Shown here: positions 24,893-33,358 of the stretch, piece by piece | Layout: each line of letters begins with the position of its first letter | Numbering within the stretch: the first letter of the stretch is position 1 | Notes under the pieces: model-generated | Database searches by the model: none | The model's input: only the letters and a program-made list of their open reading frames with translations | Told to the model about the DNA's origin: nothing | From: an uncultured Veillonellaceae bacterium | GTDB lineage: Bacteria; Bacillota; Negativicutes; Selenomonadales; Selenomonadaceae | Length of the DNA stretch: 64,000 bases | NCBI GenBank assembly: GCA_902785705.1 | Contig: CACZZN010000005.1 | Coordinates: 162,614-226,613 of the forward strand | Direction: 5' to 3' | Program-made: the position numbers and the translations under genes

Positions 24893-26491
24893 CTACTTTG
24901 TCGGCTTGATAAGATTGGTGATCCAGTAGTAATCCGAAGGATACATCTTCACTCCGCTTATCGAAACAGAATTGATGATATTGGTCTGGGGATAGCCGAA
25001 GAAAAGGGCTGCTCCGTCATCCAAAAGTATCTGCTGCAGGTCAATAATCAGCTGACGGCGCTTATCCTTGTCGAATTCGGAGGAAAGCTGCTCCAGTTTG
25101 CTGTCATAGGCAGGGTTGCTGTAACCGGAACCATTCTGGGGATTGCTGCCGTTTACATTCGTCTTCCAGTACCAGGTCAGGAAAATCTCTGGGTCCCCCG
25201 TATTGGCCGTGGTAATGTTTGAGATAAGCAGGTCATACTCTCCCTTGATGCCCATGCCATCGACCAGATTGTAATCCACCGTGTTGATCTTTATGTCAAA
25301 ACCGAGTTTCTTAAGGTCGGACTGCACCGCCTCAGCATAAAGGGGAAGCTCTGCACGGCTGTTGTAAACTACGAAATCCAGTTGCAGCTTTCTGCCGTCC
25401 TTATCGCGGATGCCGTCTCCGTCCGTATCCTTCCAGCCTGCCTCATCGAGGAGCTTTCCGGCTCTTTCCGGATCGTAGGCATTGGGGTCCTTCAACTGGT
25501 CGAATCCATAATCAAGAGAAGGAGGAACCGGGGCTTTTCCGGGGATAAAGGTCCCCTTCAGGAGCACATCGTTATAGGTCTTGCGGTCACAGCCGCAGAT
25601 GAGCGCTGCGCGAACCTTCGGATCGGAAAGGATATGATCCGGTTTTTGATTGAGACGTGCCAGCACGACCCGCAGGGAAGAAATTTCATCAATGTGGAAT
25701 TTGTCGTTGCCCTTGAAAAGGTCAATATCCCCGGCTGCTATATTCACTGCCATATCCACATCCCCGGACTGGAGCGCCATAGCGCGGGTATTCGGATCGT
25801 CAATGGAAGGAATCTCCACTGTTTCGTAAGGAACCGTGCCGTCCCAGTAGTTTTCGTTCCGCTTCATGACAGCACGCTCTTTGACAAAGGATTCCACCTG
25901 ATAGGGGCCGGTGCAAATGGGGCCTTCCTTAGCGAAATTGCGGCTGCCTTCCGCATCCACATCTACGATAATGAAGAGGGGATCAGCCAGATAGCCGGGC
26001 ATGCCGGGCAGGGGCTTCTTGGTGCGGATGATGAGATTCTGGCCCTCGGCCCTGATTTCATCATATTCAAAGAAAGTAGCCGCACGCTCGTTCTTTTGGA
26101 AAGCACGTTCAATGGAGCGCTTCACCATATCTGCGGTCAGGGGGTCCCCATTGGAAAATTTCACGCCGTCACGGATCTTGAAGGTCCAGGTCAGTTTATC
26201 ATCGCTGATCTCCCACTTCTCCGCCAGCCAGGGAGAGACATTCATCTTTTCGTCAAATTTGGTCAGGCATTCGCCAAGACCATAGCGCATCACCACCCAG
26301 CCGAAAAAGTTCTGGGTCGGTTCCAGGGTATCGGCAAAATTCGTCACGCCGACCTTCAGCACCTTCGCATCGGCTGCTCCTCCACTTTTCCCGCTGTCTC
26401 CGCCACAGCCGGCAATCAGCCCTGCGGCCAGCACGCAGCAAAGTCCCGCACTGAGGCTCTTCATAAGTTTTTTAAAGCGCAGATCTTTCAT
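24893..26491 (-). CDS. ABC solute-binding lipoprotein, family 5 (nickel/peptide type, cassette 1)
   Basis: A 532-residue periplasmic binding lipoprotein: signal peptide with lipobox LIAGC (Cys about 29), then the SBP_bac_5 pattern (MRYGLGECLTKFDEKMNVSPWLAEKWEISDD; WTFKIRDGVKFSNGDPLTADMVKRSIE; GTGPYQVESF near ICTGPYQVESF; NENYWDG; LDEAGWKDTDGDGIRDKDG). It is clearly paralogous to the protein at 31766. The ATG at 26491 has AAAGGGG upstream. NikA-, CntA- and peptide-binding proteins share this fold. The cobalamin riboswitch upstream argues for a cobalt- or corrinoid-related ligand (inference). Confidence 0.9.
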   Translation of the reverse strand: MKDLRFKKLMKSLSAGLCCVLAAGLIAGCGGDSGKSGGAADAKVLKVGVTNFADTLEPTQNFFGWVVMRYGLGECLTKFDEKMNVSPWLAEKWEISDDKLTWTFKIRDGVKFSNGDPLTADMVKRSIERAFQKNERAATFFEYDEIRAEGQNLIIRTKKPLPGMPGYLADPLFIIVDVDAEGSRNFAKEGPICTGPYQVESFVKERAVMKRNENYWDGTVPYETVEIPSIDDPNTRAMALQSGDVDMAVNIAAGDIDLFKGNDKFHIDEISSLRVVLARLNQKPDHILSDPKVRAALICGCDRKTYNDVLLKGTFIPGKAPVPPSLDYGFDQLKDPNAYDPERAGKLLDEAGWKDTDGDGIRDKDGRKLQLDFVVYNSRAELPLYAEAVQSDLKKLGFDIKINTVDYNLVDGMGIKGEYDLLISNITTANTGDPEIFLTWYWKTNVNGSNPQNGSGYSNPAYDSKLEQLSSEFDKDKRRQLIIDLQQILLDDGAALFFGYPQTNIINSVSISGVKMYPSDYYWITNLIKPTK

Positions 26492-26534
26492 TTCGTTACC
26501 CCTTTCTGCAATAAAACCATTATTTTGAATTTGA

Positions 26535-27362
26535 TTACTCCTGTCTTGGGTCCAGTACATCACGCAGACTGTCCCCCCACAGGTTAAAAATCGCTACCAC
26601 GATAAAGATGGCAAGTCCCGGATAGATCATCAGCCAGGGAGCCGTCTGGATATACTGGCGGCCTTCGTTCAGCATCAGTCCCCACTCCGGGGTCGGCGGC
26701 TGCGCACCGAAACCCAGGAAGGAAAGTCCCGCAATTTCCATCATCATGGTTCCGATATCCATCGCGCCCGTGATAATCACCATGGGCAGGATATTCGGCA
26801 AGATATGGCGAAGCAGGATATCCCGCGTCCTTGTGCCGTTGACCTGTGCCGCCAGAATAAAGTCGCTGTGACGCAGCTTTATGACAAGGCTCCGCACCAG
26901 CCGGGCATATTTCGCCCAGCCCACGGCAAGCAGGGCAAGGATCGTATTGATGACACTGCCCCCCAGAATCCCGGCGATTGCAATGGCAAGCACAACCCCC
27001 GGAAAGGCAAGCATCATATCCGCAAGACGCATCAGCACCATCTCGATCCTGCCGCCGAAATATCCCGACACGATCCCGACCAATAGCCCTACTGCCACCA
27101 AAAGCAGGACGAGACAAATGGTCATAAACAGCGATACCTGTGTGCCGCAGATAATACGCGACAACGTGTCCCGTCCCAGTTTGTCCGTTCCCAAGAGATG
27201 TTCCGCAGAGGGAGTCTGAAGCACATTTTTCATATTTCCTTCCATGGGGTCCTGAGGCGCCAGATAGGGCGCAAAAACGGCGATCAGCAGGATGAGAATG
27301 ACGAGCGCCGTATAGCAGGAAAACAGCCGATGCTGCCGTATGAAGTCCAGTTTCTTTTCCAT
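26535..27362 (-). CDS. ABC importer permease, DppC/NikC type (cassette 1)
   Basis: A 275-residue inner-membrane permease: an N-terminal membrane helix, the SAEHLLGTDKLGRDTLSRI motif of the DppC/OppC group, about six helices, and the cytoplasmic EAA-like coupling segment NGTRTRDILLRHILPN. It shares one base with the end of the DppB-type gene before it. Works with the gene at 27362 as the transmembrane channel. Confidence 0.92.
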   Translation of the reverse strand: MEKKLDFIRQHRLFSCYTALVILILLIAVFAPYLAPQDPMEGNMKNVLQTPSAEHLLGTDKLGRDTLSRIICGTQVSLFMTICLVLLLVAVGLLVGIVSGYFGGRIEMVLMRLADMMLAFPGVVLAIAIAGILGGSVINTILALLAVGWAKYARLVRSLVIKLRHSDFILAAQVNGTRTRDILLRHILPNILPMVIITGAMDIGTMMMEIAGLSFLGFGAQPPTPEWGLMLNEGRQYIQTAPWLMIYPGLAIFIVVAIFNLWGDSLRDVLDPRQE

Positions 27363-28300
27363 CAGCCGGATTCCCCCTTCCGCAGTTTAGGATCCAGATA
27401 GGCATAGGACAGATCCACAAGGAAATTGATGAACATGTAGACAACGGCGATCCAGAGGACAAATCCCTCAATCAGCGGATAATCGCGCATCATAATAGCG
27501 CGTACAGCCGTATTGCCAATGCCCGGCCAGGAAAAAACGATCTCAATGACAGCCACGCCGCCCAGAAGCCAGCCGATAGACATACCAAGCAAGGTAATGA
27601 GCGGCAGAACCGCATTCGGCAGTACATGCTTCCAAAGAATAGCACGCTCCGAAAGCCCCCTGGCCCTTGCTCCGATCACATAGTCCTGATGCAGTTCATC
27701 CAGAACGACTGTACGCACCTGGCGAACATATTTGGTGGATTGGTAAATGGCCAGCGTCAAGGCGGGCAGGACTACCCCCTTGAGAGTAATCGTAGAGCTT
27801 GCAATGGGAAAGAGTCCCAGCTTCAATCCGAAAACGTAAAGCAGAATCAAGCCCAGCCAGAAATTCGGCATGGAGACGCCGATAAAAGAGCAAAAACGCA
27901 CCAAATAGTCAGGCCATTCATTCTGTCGGACCGCCGACCAAATGCCCAGGGGAAGGGAAATGATAAGCACGAACACAATGGTCACGAAAGCGAGAAGCAA
28001 CGTCCCCTGGAAGCCTTCGGCAAGCTTTTCCGTCACAGGTTTCTTGGCAGAATAGGATATCCCCATATCCCCGTGCAGAAGTCCTCCCACCCAATTCGCA
28101 TACTGGACGAGAAAGGGCTTGTCCAGCCCCATCTCAGCCCGTGTCTTCTGGATGAGCTCCTCAGAAACAATCGTGTCCCCTGCCTCCAGCACCATCATGG
28201 CCGGATCTCCGGGAGCTATATAGGTCAGGCAGAAGGTCAGGAAACTGACTCCGACCAGGGTGATCAGCATTTGCAGCGCGCGGTTTCCCAATCGTTTCAA
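27362..28300 (-). CDS. ABC importer permease, DppB/NikB type (cassette 1)
   Basis: A 312-residue permease with the DppB/OppB hallmarks: a long first periplasmic loop (AEMGLDKPFLVQYANWVGGLLHGDMGISY), the coupling helix GARARGLSERAILWKHVLPNA, and the C-terminal DYPLIEGFVLWIAVVYMFINFLVDLSYAYLDPKLR. It directly follows the SLH porin gene with 19 bases between, supporting one transcript from the riboswitch. Confidence 0.92.
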   Translation of the reverse strand: MKRLGNRALQMLITLVGVSFLTFCLTYIAPGDPAMMVLEAGDTIVSEELIQKTRAEMGLDKPFLVQYANWVGGLLHGDMGISYSAKKPVTEKLAEGFQGTLLLAFVTIVFVLIISLPLGIWSAVRQNEWPDYLVRFCSFIGVSMPNFWLGLILLYVFGLKLGLFPIASSTITLKGVVLPALTLAIYQSTKYVRQVRTVVLDELHQDYVIGARARGLSERAILWKHVLPNAVLPLITLLGMSIGWLLGGVAVIEIVFSWPGIGNTAVRAIMMRDYPLIEGFVLWIAVVYMFINFLVDLSYAYLDPKLRKGESG

Positions 28301-28319
28301 AAGAAATCACCCTCCGTTA

Positions 28320-29576
28320 TCAAAAGTACCAGCGGACACGGCCGTAAAGGGTCTTGGAATCAAGATCCGTGTCCAGTTTTTTGCCCTGGAAGTAAACGGC
28401 ATCGGCCAGAATGTTTTTGAACGGTACATACTGCACACCGAGCTCCCAGCCCTTGCGATGATTTTCGGAGAACATGGATTCATAGGTAGGCGCCAGACTG
28501 ACATTCCTACTGACATATCGATAGGCCGCATGTGCTCCCCATGTCCCCGCATTCCCTTTCTGCGCTCCCTTATAGCCGAACTTCACGCTGTAACTGGAAG
28601 CATATTCATCCGCTTTGTTGTTCCTTGCATAGGCAGCGGAAAGATTGGCATTGCGGTCGAATCGGTAACTTGCTCCAACAGAGAAGATGCCGGCCGCGTC
28701 CTCGTTGTTGTTGCGGCTGTAATTCGTTGCATCACGGAACCCTTCGGAACCAAAGTGACGATAGCCGAGTCCGCCGAAGAACTTTTTATCGCTATAGTTG
28801 ACCTGAATTCCCTGATAATTGGCTGCCTTGTCCGTTGTAAAATCCGAGCCGACGCCGTTCCCTGCTGTCATGTCCCAGCGGCCGGCTTCCAAGATTGCCT
28901 GCACTTTGCTGCCAAAGGACAACTGCGCTCCGGAGAAGAAGTTATCTGCCACAAGACCATCATCGTTTGTACTGTAAAGAGGCATCTTGCCCAGAGCAAC
29001 CTTGAATTTTTCGTACGCACCTTCCGCATAGGCATAGGTGAGAGCCAGATTCGTAGAGGAACTTTCCTTCATATTCACCCGCGCGGTCAGACGGCTCTTG
29101 ATGCTCCAGTGGTCATTGACCTCTGCAGTGGGAAACAGTCGGAGCTCTGCGCGGTTCAGATTGTTTTTCTTCTGGTTTTCCCGACGGTCGCTCTTGTAGA
29201 TATAGCGTAGCTCACCCGTCCACCTCACCATATCCGCATGCTTTTCCAGATTGGAAACGCGGACGCCCAGGTTGTTGAGCTCTTCGCTGAACTCGGCCGC
29301 CAGACGGTCCAGCATGGCCTTGTCCGCTCCCGTGGGATTTTTTGCCATGGCCTTTGCCACCATCTGCGCCATTTCATAGCGAGTGATCTCACGGTCTCCC
29401 CGGAAAGTTCCGTCTCCGTAGCCTTCGATCACACCGTCCGCCGCAAGCTGCGATAGGGCATCATAGGCCCAGTGCCCCGCGGGGACATCGGAAAAGGGAT
29501 TCGAAGCCGCGGACGAAACTCCCGCCGATCCCGCGGCAAGAAGAAACGCAAGGGAAAGTACTGCTGTCTTTTTCAA
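28320..29576 (-). CDS. SLH-domain outer-membrane porin (OmpM-like)
   Basis: A 418-residue protein: a signal peptide (KKTAVLSLAFLLAAGSAGVSSA), one SLH domain (NPFSDVPAGHWAYDALSQLA...GTFRGDREITRYEMAQM), a short helical region (ELNNLGVRVSNLEKHADM), then an alternating beta-barrel sequence ending in the outer-membrane signature RVRWYF. In Negativicutes such proteins tether the outer membrane to peptidoglycan and act as channels. The start is TTG at 29576 with AGGAGGT 7 bases before; the longer frame to 29690 overlaps the MATE gene. Its location between a MATE exporter and an ABC importer suggests a dedicated pore for that system (inference). Confidence 0.92.
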   Translation of the reverse strand: MKKTAVLSLAFLLAAGSAGVSSAASNPFSDVPAGHWAYDALSQLAADGVIEGYGDGTFRGDREITRYEMAQMVAKAMAKNPTGADKAMLDRLAAEFSEELNNLGVRVSNLEKHADMVRWTGELRYIYKSDRRENQKKNNLNRAELRLFPTAEVNDHWSIKSRLTARVNMKESSSTNLALTYAYAEGAYEKFKVALGKMPLYSTNDDGLVADNFFSGAQLSFGSKVQAILEAGRWDMTAGNGVGSDFTTDKAANYQGIQVNYSDKKFFGGLGYRHFGSEGFRDATNYSRNNNEDAAGIFSVGASYRFDRNANLSAAYARNNKADEYASSYSVKFGYKGAQKGNAGTWGAHAAYRYVSRNVSLAPTYESMFSENHRKGWELGVQYVPFKNILADAVYFQGKKLDTDLDSKTLYGRVRWYF

Positions 29577-29604
29577 AATAAAGACCTCCTGATGAAATTT
29601 ATGT

Positions 29605-30963
29605 TCAGAAGAAAATCTTCTTCTCCTGCGAAAGGATGCGCCGTACAAGGAAATGCGAGCAGACCGCGCGTGTCGTCTGGTCAATGGCAAGAGCCAGCCA
29701 TGCTCCCATGAGTCCCCATTCCATGTAATAGAGGAAGAATGCTGTGATGACAGGGCGGAAAACCGTAATGCTCAAAAAGGAATAAACTGCCACCTGCGTT
29801 GTTTTTCCGCTGCCGCGAAGCACGCCGGAACAGATCATGGCGTGGGCTTCGGGGAAACTGACGGCAGCCACAAAGATCAGAATTGCGCTGCCGAGAGCAA
29901 AAGCGTCGCCGTCGTTGGAATAGACGGAAAAAATTTCCTCCCGCAGCAGGAAGGTCAACAGGAAGCTGAGGACGGAAAAGATACATCCCCATCGCATACC
30001 GGAGGAAAGATATCGCTCCCAGGCTTTGAAGTCTCCCTTTCCGCGGGACTGCCCCGCAAGCGCCATGTTGGCTTTCCCCAGTCCTCCGGCGAAGCAGTAG
30101 TAAAAATCGCAGAAATTCATGCAAATGGCATGGACCGCATAGGGGATCGTCCCCAGTTCCGCCGCCATCCGCGTATAGAGCACCATGCCGATGCGTTCGC
30201 AGCCCTGCTCGCCGAATACCCCGCCGAATACGGGCAGAAATCGCTTAAAATAGGCGCGGGAGGGGAGGAGTTCACCCTCGAACAGATGCTCCCGGCGGAG
30301 GAACCATAGGGTTTCGGCCATAGCGCAGGCCGCTCCCAGAACGGTTCCGACAGCCGCCCCCTGTACCCCCAGAGCCGGGAAGGGGCCGATCCCGAAAATC
30401 AGGAAAGCGCTGGCAATGATATTGAAGATATTGCCACGCAGATTGATCCTCAATACGGCTGCGGTTTCTCCGAATCCCATAGGCACCGCCTGAAGGATCG
30501 CCGTCACGGACGAAAAAAATACGGCCGAAAGAGCGATATTCGAGTAGAGGAGAGCCTCCGGAAGATAAGAGCTTTCCGCGCCCATCCAAAGCAGGATATC
30601 GTCAAGGCAGCAGTAAAAGATGAGATGCGCAATGCCAAGCAAAAGACCCCAGAAGAAAAGGGTCTGCTTCATCAGGCTTCCCGCCGAAGCCGGTTCCTCT
30701 TTACCATAGTACTCGGCCGCGAGAAGCGTGACGACCGCAGCGAGGGAGCGTGCCAGGGTGAGCAGTATCATACGGGGCTGCGTGAAGATACTCACTGCCG
30801 CGACAGCCGCCGTCCCCAGCGTACCCACCATAATGAGATCCACATTGGAGAGCAGGATCATGAGCACGCCCTCCCATGCGGCGGGCAGGGCAGTATGCAG
30901 ATACTTTCTGTCGTATTCGGATATGCGCAGGATACGGGTCCATGAAATCAATGAAGAATCCAT
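29605..30963 (-). CDS. MATE family efflux transporter under a cobalamin riboswitch
   Basis: A 452-residue transporter with 12 predicted helices in two homologous halves (ALPAAWEGVLMILLSNVDLIMVGTLGTAAVAAVSIF; GSGKTTQVAVYSF and FPEAHAMICSGVLRGSG near the end), as in MATE proteins that export drugs or small metabolites using Na+ or H+. The ATG at 30963 is the first Met with normal family length; GGAG is 15 bases upstream, so the site is not ideal. It is the first gene after the cobalamin riboswitch and is followed by the porin and ABC genes. It may export a metal-binding or corrinoid-related compound (inference). Confidence 0.88.
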   Translation of the reverse strand: MDSSLISWTRILRISEYDRKYLHTALPAAWEGVLMILLSNVDLIMVGTLGTAAVAAVSIFTQPRMILLTLARSLAAVVTLLAAEYYGKEEPASAGSLMKQTLFFWGLLLGIAHLIFYCCLDDILLWMGAESSYLPEALLYSNIALSAVFFSSVTAILQAVPMGFGETAAVLRINLRGNIFNIIASAFLIFGIGPFPALGVQGAAVGTVLGAACAMAETLWFLRREHLFEGELLPSRAYFKRFLPVFGGVFGEQGCERIGMVLYTRMAAELGTIPYAVHAICMNFCDFYYCFAGGLGKANMALAGQSRGKGDFKAWERYLSSGMRWGCIFSVLSFLLTFLLREEIFSVYSNDGDAFALGSAILIFVAAVSFPEAHAMICSGVLRGSGKTTQVAVYSFLSITVFRPVITAFFLYYMEWGLMGAWLALAIDQTTRAVCSHFLVRRILSQEKKIFF

Positions 30964-31090
30964 CCTTTTCGGCAGTTCTCCTGCAGACAGTGATGCAAAA
31001 AAGAAAACTCCGAGGTTTGATACCGGAGGGGGAGCGGGCCGGGAAAATCGTTTGCCCGAAGGCGAAAGCAACCCGCAGGACAGACATACG

Positions 31091-31127
31091 AAAAGCCCAT
31101 TTCCTGATATCCCGGAAATGGGCTTTT
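31091..31127 (-). terminator. hairpin between riboswitch and MATE gene
   Basis: AAAAGCCCATTTCC / GGAAATGGGCTTTT with a short loop; on the minus strand the tail is CTTTTCGTATG. It lies about 165 bases past the aptamer and may be the riboswitch-controlled terminator or a fixed attenuator. Confidence 0.6.
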
Positions 31128-31229
31128 GGGGTGGTTATTTCAGTTTCAAACAGAAGATATTACGAATCCCGTTCACTTTGAAACATACAACGGCGCAGAA
31201 CACATCCACCAAAATCTCCATTCCCATCA

Positions 31230-31275
31230 CTCGTAGGTTCAAAGAGCCGGAACCTTCATGTTTCCGAACTCTTAG
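31230..31275 (-). promoter_or_regulatory. possible expression-platform hairpin
   Basis: AAGAG..CGGAA pairs with TTCCG.CTCTT directly after the aptamer; the tail CTTTGAACC is poor in U. It is one of two candidate switching hairpins, the other being at 31091-31127. Confidence 0.35.
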
Positions 31276-31485
31276 CGGCGATTGTCGATCAGGCAATTCT
31301 CCTGGCTTCAGTTCATTGTTCCTCTGCGCCTTCCCAGGGTTTCCCCCAGTGACATATACCGGAATCTTCCAAATATGTTTCGGATTCCTTTGCAGATTCA
31401 CTCCCTGATACAGTGGCGGGACCGCGCCGGCCTTGGGGGATACCCCCGTACCGGACTTCCTTATTGAGTCTTCCGACACCTAATC
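31275..31485 (-). ncRNA. Cobalamin (B12) riboswitch aptamer
   Basis: On the minus strand the conserved blocks appear in order: TTAGGTGTCGG at the start; CCGGCGCGGTCCCGCCACTG (about 31408-31430); CACTGGGGGAAACCC then TGGGAAGG (about 31325-31350); and the B12 box GAAGCCAGGAGAATTGCCTG (31309-31290). These are the core elements of the cobalamin family. Known behaviour: adenosylcobalamin or related corrinoids turn downstream genes off. Downstream genes in the same direction are the MATE exporter, the SLH porin and ABC cassette 1. Confidence 0.95.
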
Positions 31486-31517
31486 CTTTTCGTATGAAGT
31501 TGTCTCTTTTCCCTAAA

Positions 31518-31550
31518 AGGATATCATTGATAAGAACGATTGTCAATAAG
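31518..31550 (-). promoter_or_regulatory. promoter with overlapping inverted repeat upstream of the cobalamin riboswitch
   Basis: -35 TTGACA (31546-31541), 17-base spacer, -10 TATCCT (31523-31518). An inverted repeat TTATTGACAA / TTATCAATGA with 6 bases between covers the -35 and spacer, matching at 8 of 10 positions. It resembles a Fur-family or other metal-regulator operator in style, but the regulator is not known. Confidence 0.6.
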
Positions 31551-31599
31551 GAATCTGAATTGTGGTCATACTCTTGGCTAGGGCGTGTTGAATAAACAC

Positions 31600-31715
31600 A
31601 GAGGAACCTATCATTATGCCATATTCTCATTCTATGGTGTTACGGAAGGATTGCGCCGGGTGGCAGATAAAGAAAATATTTTGTTGGCGGATGCAACAGA
31701 CCTTGGGCAAGCCAA
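31600..31715 (+). pseudogene. possible C-terminal scrap of an AAA-type (DUF234-like) ATPase
   Basis: A short open stretch reads YHYAIFSFYGVTEGLRRVADKENILLADATDL. It recalls the end of archaeal-type ATPases (FSKSGFTEEL...VLLVDLEDL). No upstream part of such a gene is present, and a MITE end follows directly. It is probably a gene fragment left by rearrangement. Weak call from a short match. Confidence 0.3.
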
Positions 31716-31745
31716 ATGGCTAAGTTATTTTTCGACAGTTCCTAA
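31703..31745. repeat. solo MITE end, identical to 11304-11346
   Basis: Forty-three bases from TTGGGCAAGCCAAATGGC to GACAGTTCCTAA are identical to the right end of the element upstream of purL. The left end is missing here. It sits just after the stop of the second binding-protein gene. Confidence 0.7.
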
Positions 31746-31765
31746 ACTGAACTCCACTTTGTCGG

Positions 31766-33322
31766 TCACTCCACATCCAGATCCGCCGTCACCTGATAGT
31801 AGTCACAAGGGTGGGATGTATAGTTCTTCACATTGGCCTTGGCAATCATGCTCATCTTCAAGAATGAGCAAAAGACAAAGGCATGGTCATCCAGAATCAC
31901 CTGCTGCATAGCTAGGGCAAGCCGGGCTCGCTTTGCCGGGTCAAATTCCCGGCTGAGCTGGGCCTCCAGAGAATCCAGTGCCTCGCTCCTGTACTTTCCT
32001 TGGTTCTTAGTGGCATCGGAGGTTGCAAAGACCGTGAACCAATACTCTGGGTCTCCTGTGGGAGCTTGGACATTGGCCATGGCATAGATATCCCAGCCCT
32101 TTACATCCTTCACCGCCTGATTGTTGTCAGCGGTGCAGTTGATGTCCACCTCCATGCCGATGTCCTTCAGACTGGCCTGAGCAGCTTCTGCCAGCAAGGG
32201 CAGTTCTTGACGGCTGGGATAGGTGAGCCATTTCACCACCAGTTTCCTGCCTGCCTTCTCCCGGATGCCGTCACCGTCCGTATCCAGCCAGCCGGCCTCT
32301 TCCAGCACCTTTTTGGCCCCCTCTGGGTCGTAGACCTCGGATTTCACCTTGTCACCGCCATAGGCAGGACCGGCAGGAAACACACCGGCAGCAGGAAAGC
32401 CATTGCCGTCCAGAAGCTTTGCCACGAAACTCTCCTTGTCAATGCCCATGGAAACAGCTCTGCGCACAGCCGGATCGGCGCACACGGAATCAGGGTCAAA
32501 ATTCATCTTGCCAAAGAAGCAGCGGGAGGTGGCAATCTGAGAAATAACGTATTTGTCATTCCTGAAGAGGGGATAGCTTTCATAGGCCAAACCATAGGCA
32601 GCTTGCACCTCCCCGGCTTGCAGGGCGCTGGACAGGGTGTTGCCATCGGTGATGGTACGGATGGTAATCTTGTCCAGCTTTGGGCTCCCTCCCCAATAAT
32701 GTTCGTTTTTCTTCAAGGTCAGGTGGTCATCTGTCTTCATGTCCTCTGCGATATATGGGCCGGTGCCGATTGCCATTCCCCCCTCAAAGCCTGCCTGCAC
32801 ATCCACGATGCAGCCGTAGGGGTCGCCCAGATAGTTCAGCAGGGCCGGCTTTGGCTCCTTGGTTTTGATGGTCAACTCCTGCCCCTCTGCCTCCATGGAG
32901 TCAATCTTCAGATCCTGTTCTGCCCGTTTGTTATTGGCAATCAGATGCTCAAAGCACTCCTTCACTGCTGCGGCATCCAGCTTGCGTCCGTTGGAAAAGG
33001 CCACACCATCCCGCAGGGTGAATCTCCATGTGAGTTCATCCACATTCTCCCACTTCACCGCCAGCCAAGGCTCCACCGCCATATCATCGGAGTATTTCAC
33101 CAGAGTCTCTCCAATGCCATAACGGATGCATGCCCAGCCGGAGTAGGCGTTGTGTGGATTCACATCGGATTCCTCATTGGAGCTGTTAAAGGTGGTGTCC
33201 CCAATGACCAAAGTTTTCTGCCCTCCGGACGATGCTGCCTGTTCCTGTCCACAGCCTGCCAGCAGACTGGCGCTGAGACAAATGCCCAGAGCCAGGGACA
33301 TGATTTTTTGCCATTTTTTCAA
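31766..33322 (-). CDS. ABC solute-binding lipoprotein, family 5 (nickel/peptide type, cassette 2)
   Basis: A 518-residue SBP_bac_5 lipoprotein: signal peptide with lipobox LLAGC, then IRYGIGETLVKYSDDMAVEPWLAVKWE, WRFTLRDGVAFSNGRKLDAAAVKECFE, NEHYWGG and GWLDTDGDGIREKAGRKL. These blocks line up with the cassette 1 protein at 24893, so the two are paralogues, with different C-terminal ligand-pocket segments. The start is TTG at 33322. Resembles NikA/CntA-like proteins that take up metal-ligand complexes. It is last in its operon, after the ATPases, unlike cassette 1. Confidence 0.9.
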   Translation of the reverse strand: MKKWQKIMSLALGICLSASLLAGCGQEQAASSGGQKTLVIGDTTFNSSNEESDVNPHNAYSGWACIRYGIGETLVKYSDDMAVEPWLAVKWENVDELTWRFTLRDGVAFSNGRKLDAAAVKECFEHLIANNKRAEQDLKIDSMEAEGQELTIKTKEPKPALLNYLGDPYGCIVDVQAGFEGGMAIGTGPYIAEDMKTDDHLTLKKNEHYWGGSPKLDKITIRTITDGNTLSSALQAGEVQAAYGLAYESYPLFRNDKYVISQIATSRCFFGKMNFDPDSVCADPAVRRAVSMGIDKESFVAKLLDGNGFPAAGVFPAGPAYGGDKVKSEVYDPEGAKKVLEEAGWLDTDGDGIREKAGRKLVVKWLTYPSRQELPLLAEAAQASLKDIGMEVDINCTADNNQAVKDVKGWDIYAMANVQAPTGDPEYWFTVFATSDATKNQGKYRSEALDSLEAQLSREFDPAKRARLALAMQQVILDDHAFVFCSFLKMSMIAKANVKNYTSHPCDYYQVTADLDVE

Positions 33323-33358
33323 TTCGCTTCATCCTTTCCTAAAATTTTGCACAGTTCT

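Noticed and set aside
22943..28300. Naming cassette 1 as nikABCDE or oppABCDF outright
   Set aside because: The family is certain but the ligand is not. Nickel, cobalt, peptide and metallophore importers share these motifs, so no gene symbols were given.
31135..31479. 114-codon minus-strand frame
   Set aside because: It coincides with the cobalamin riboswitch; the conserved RNA blocks explain the sequence.
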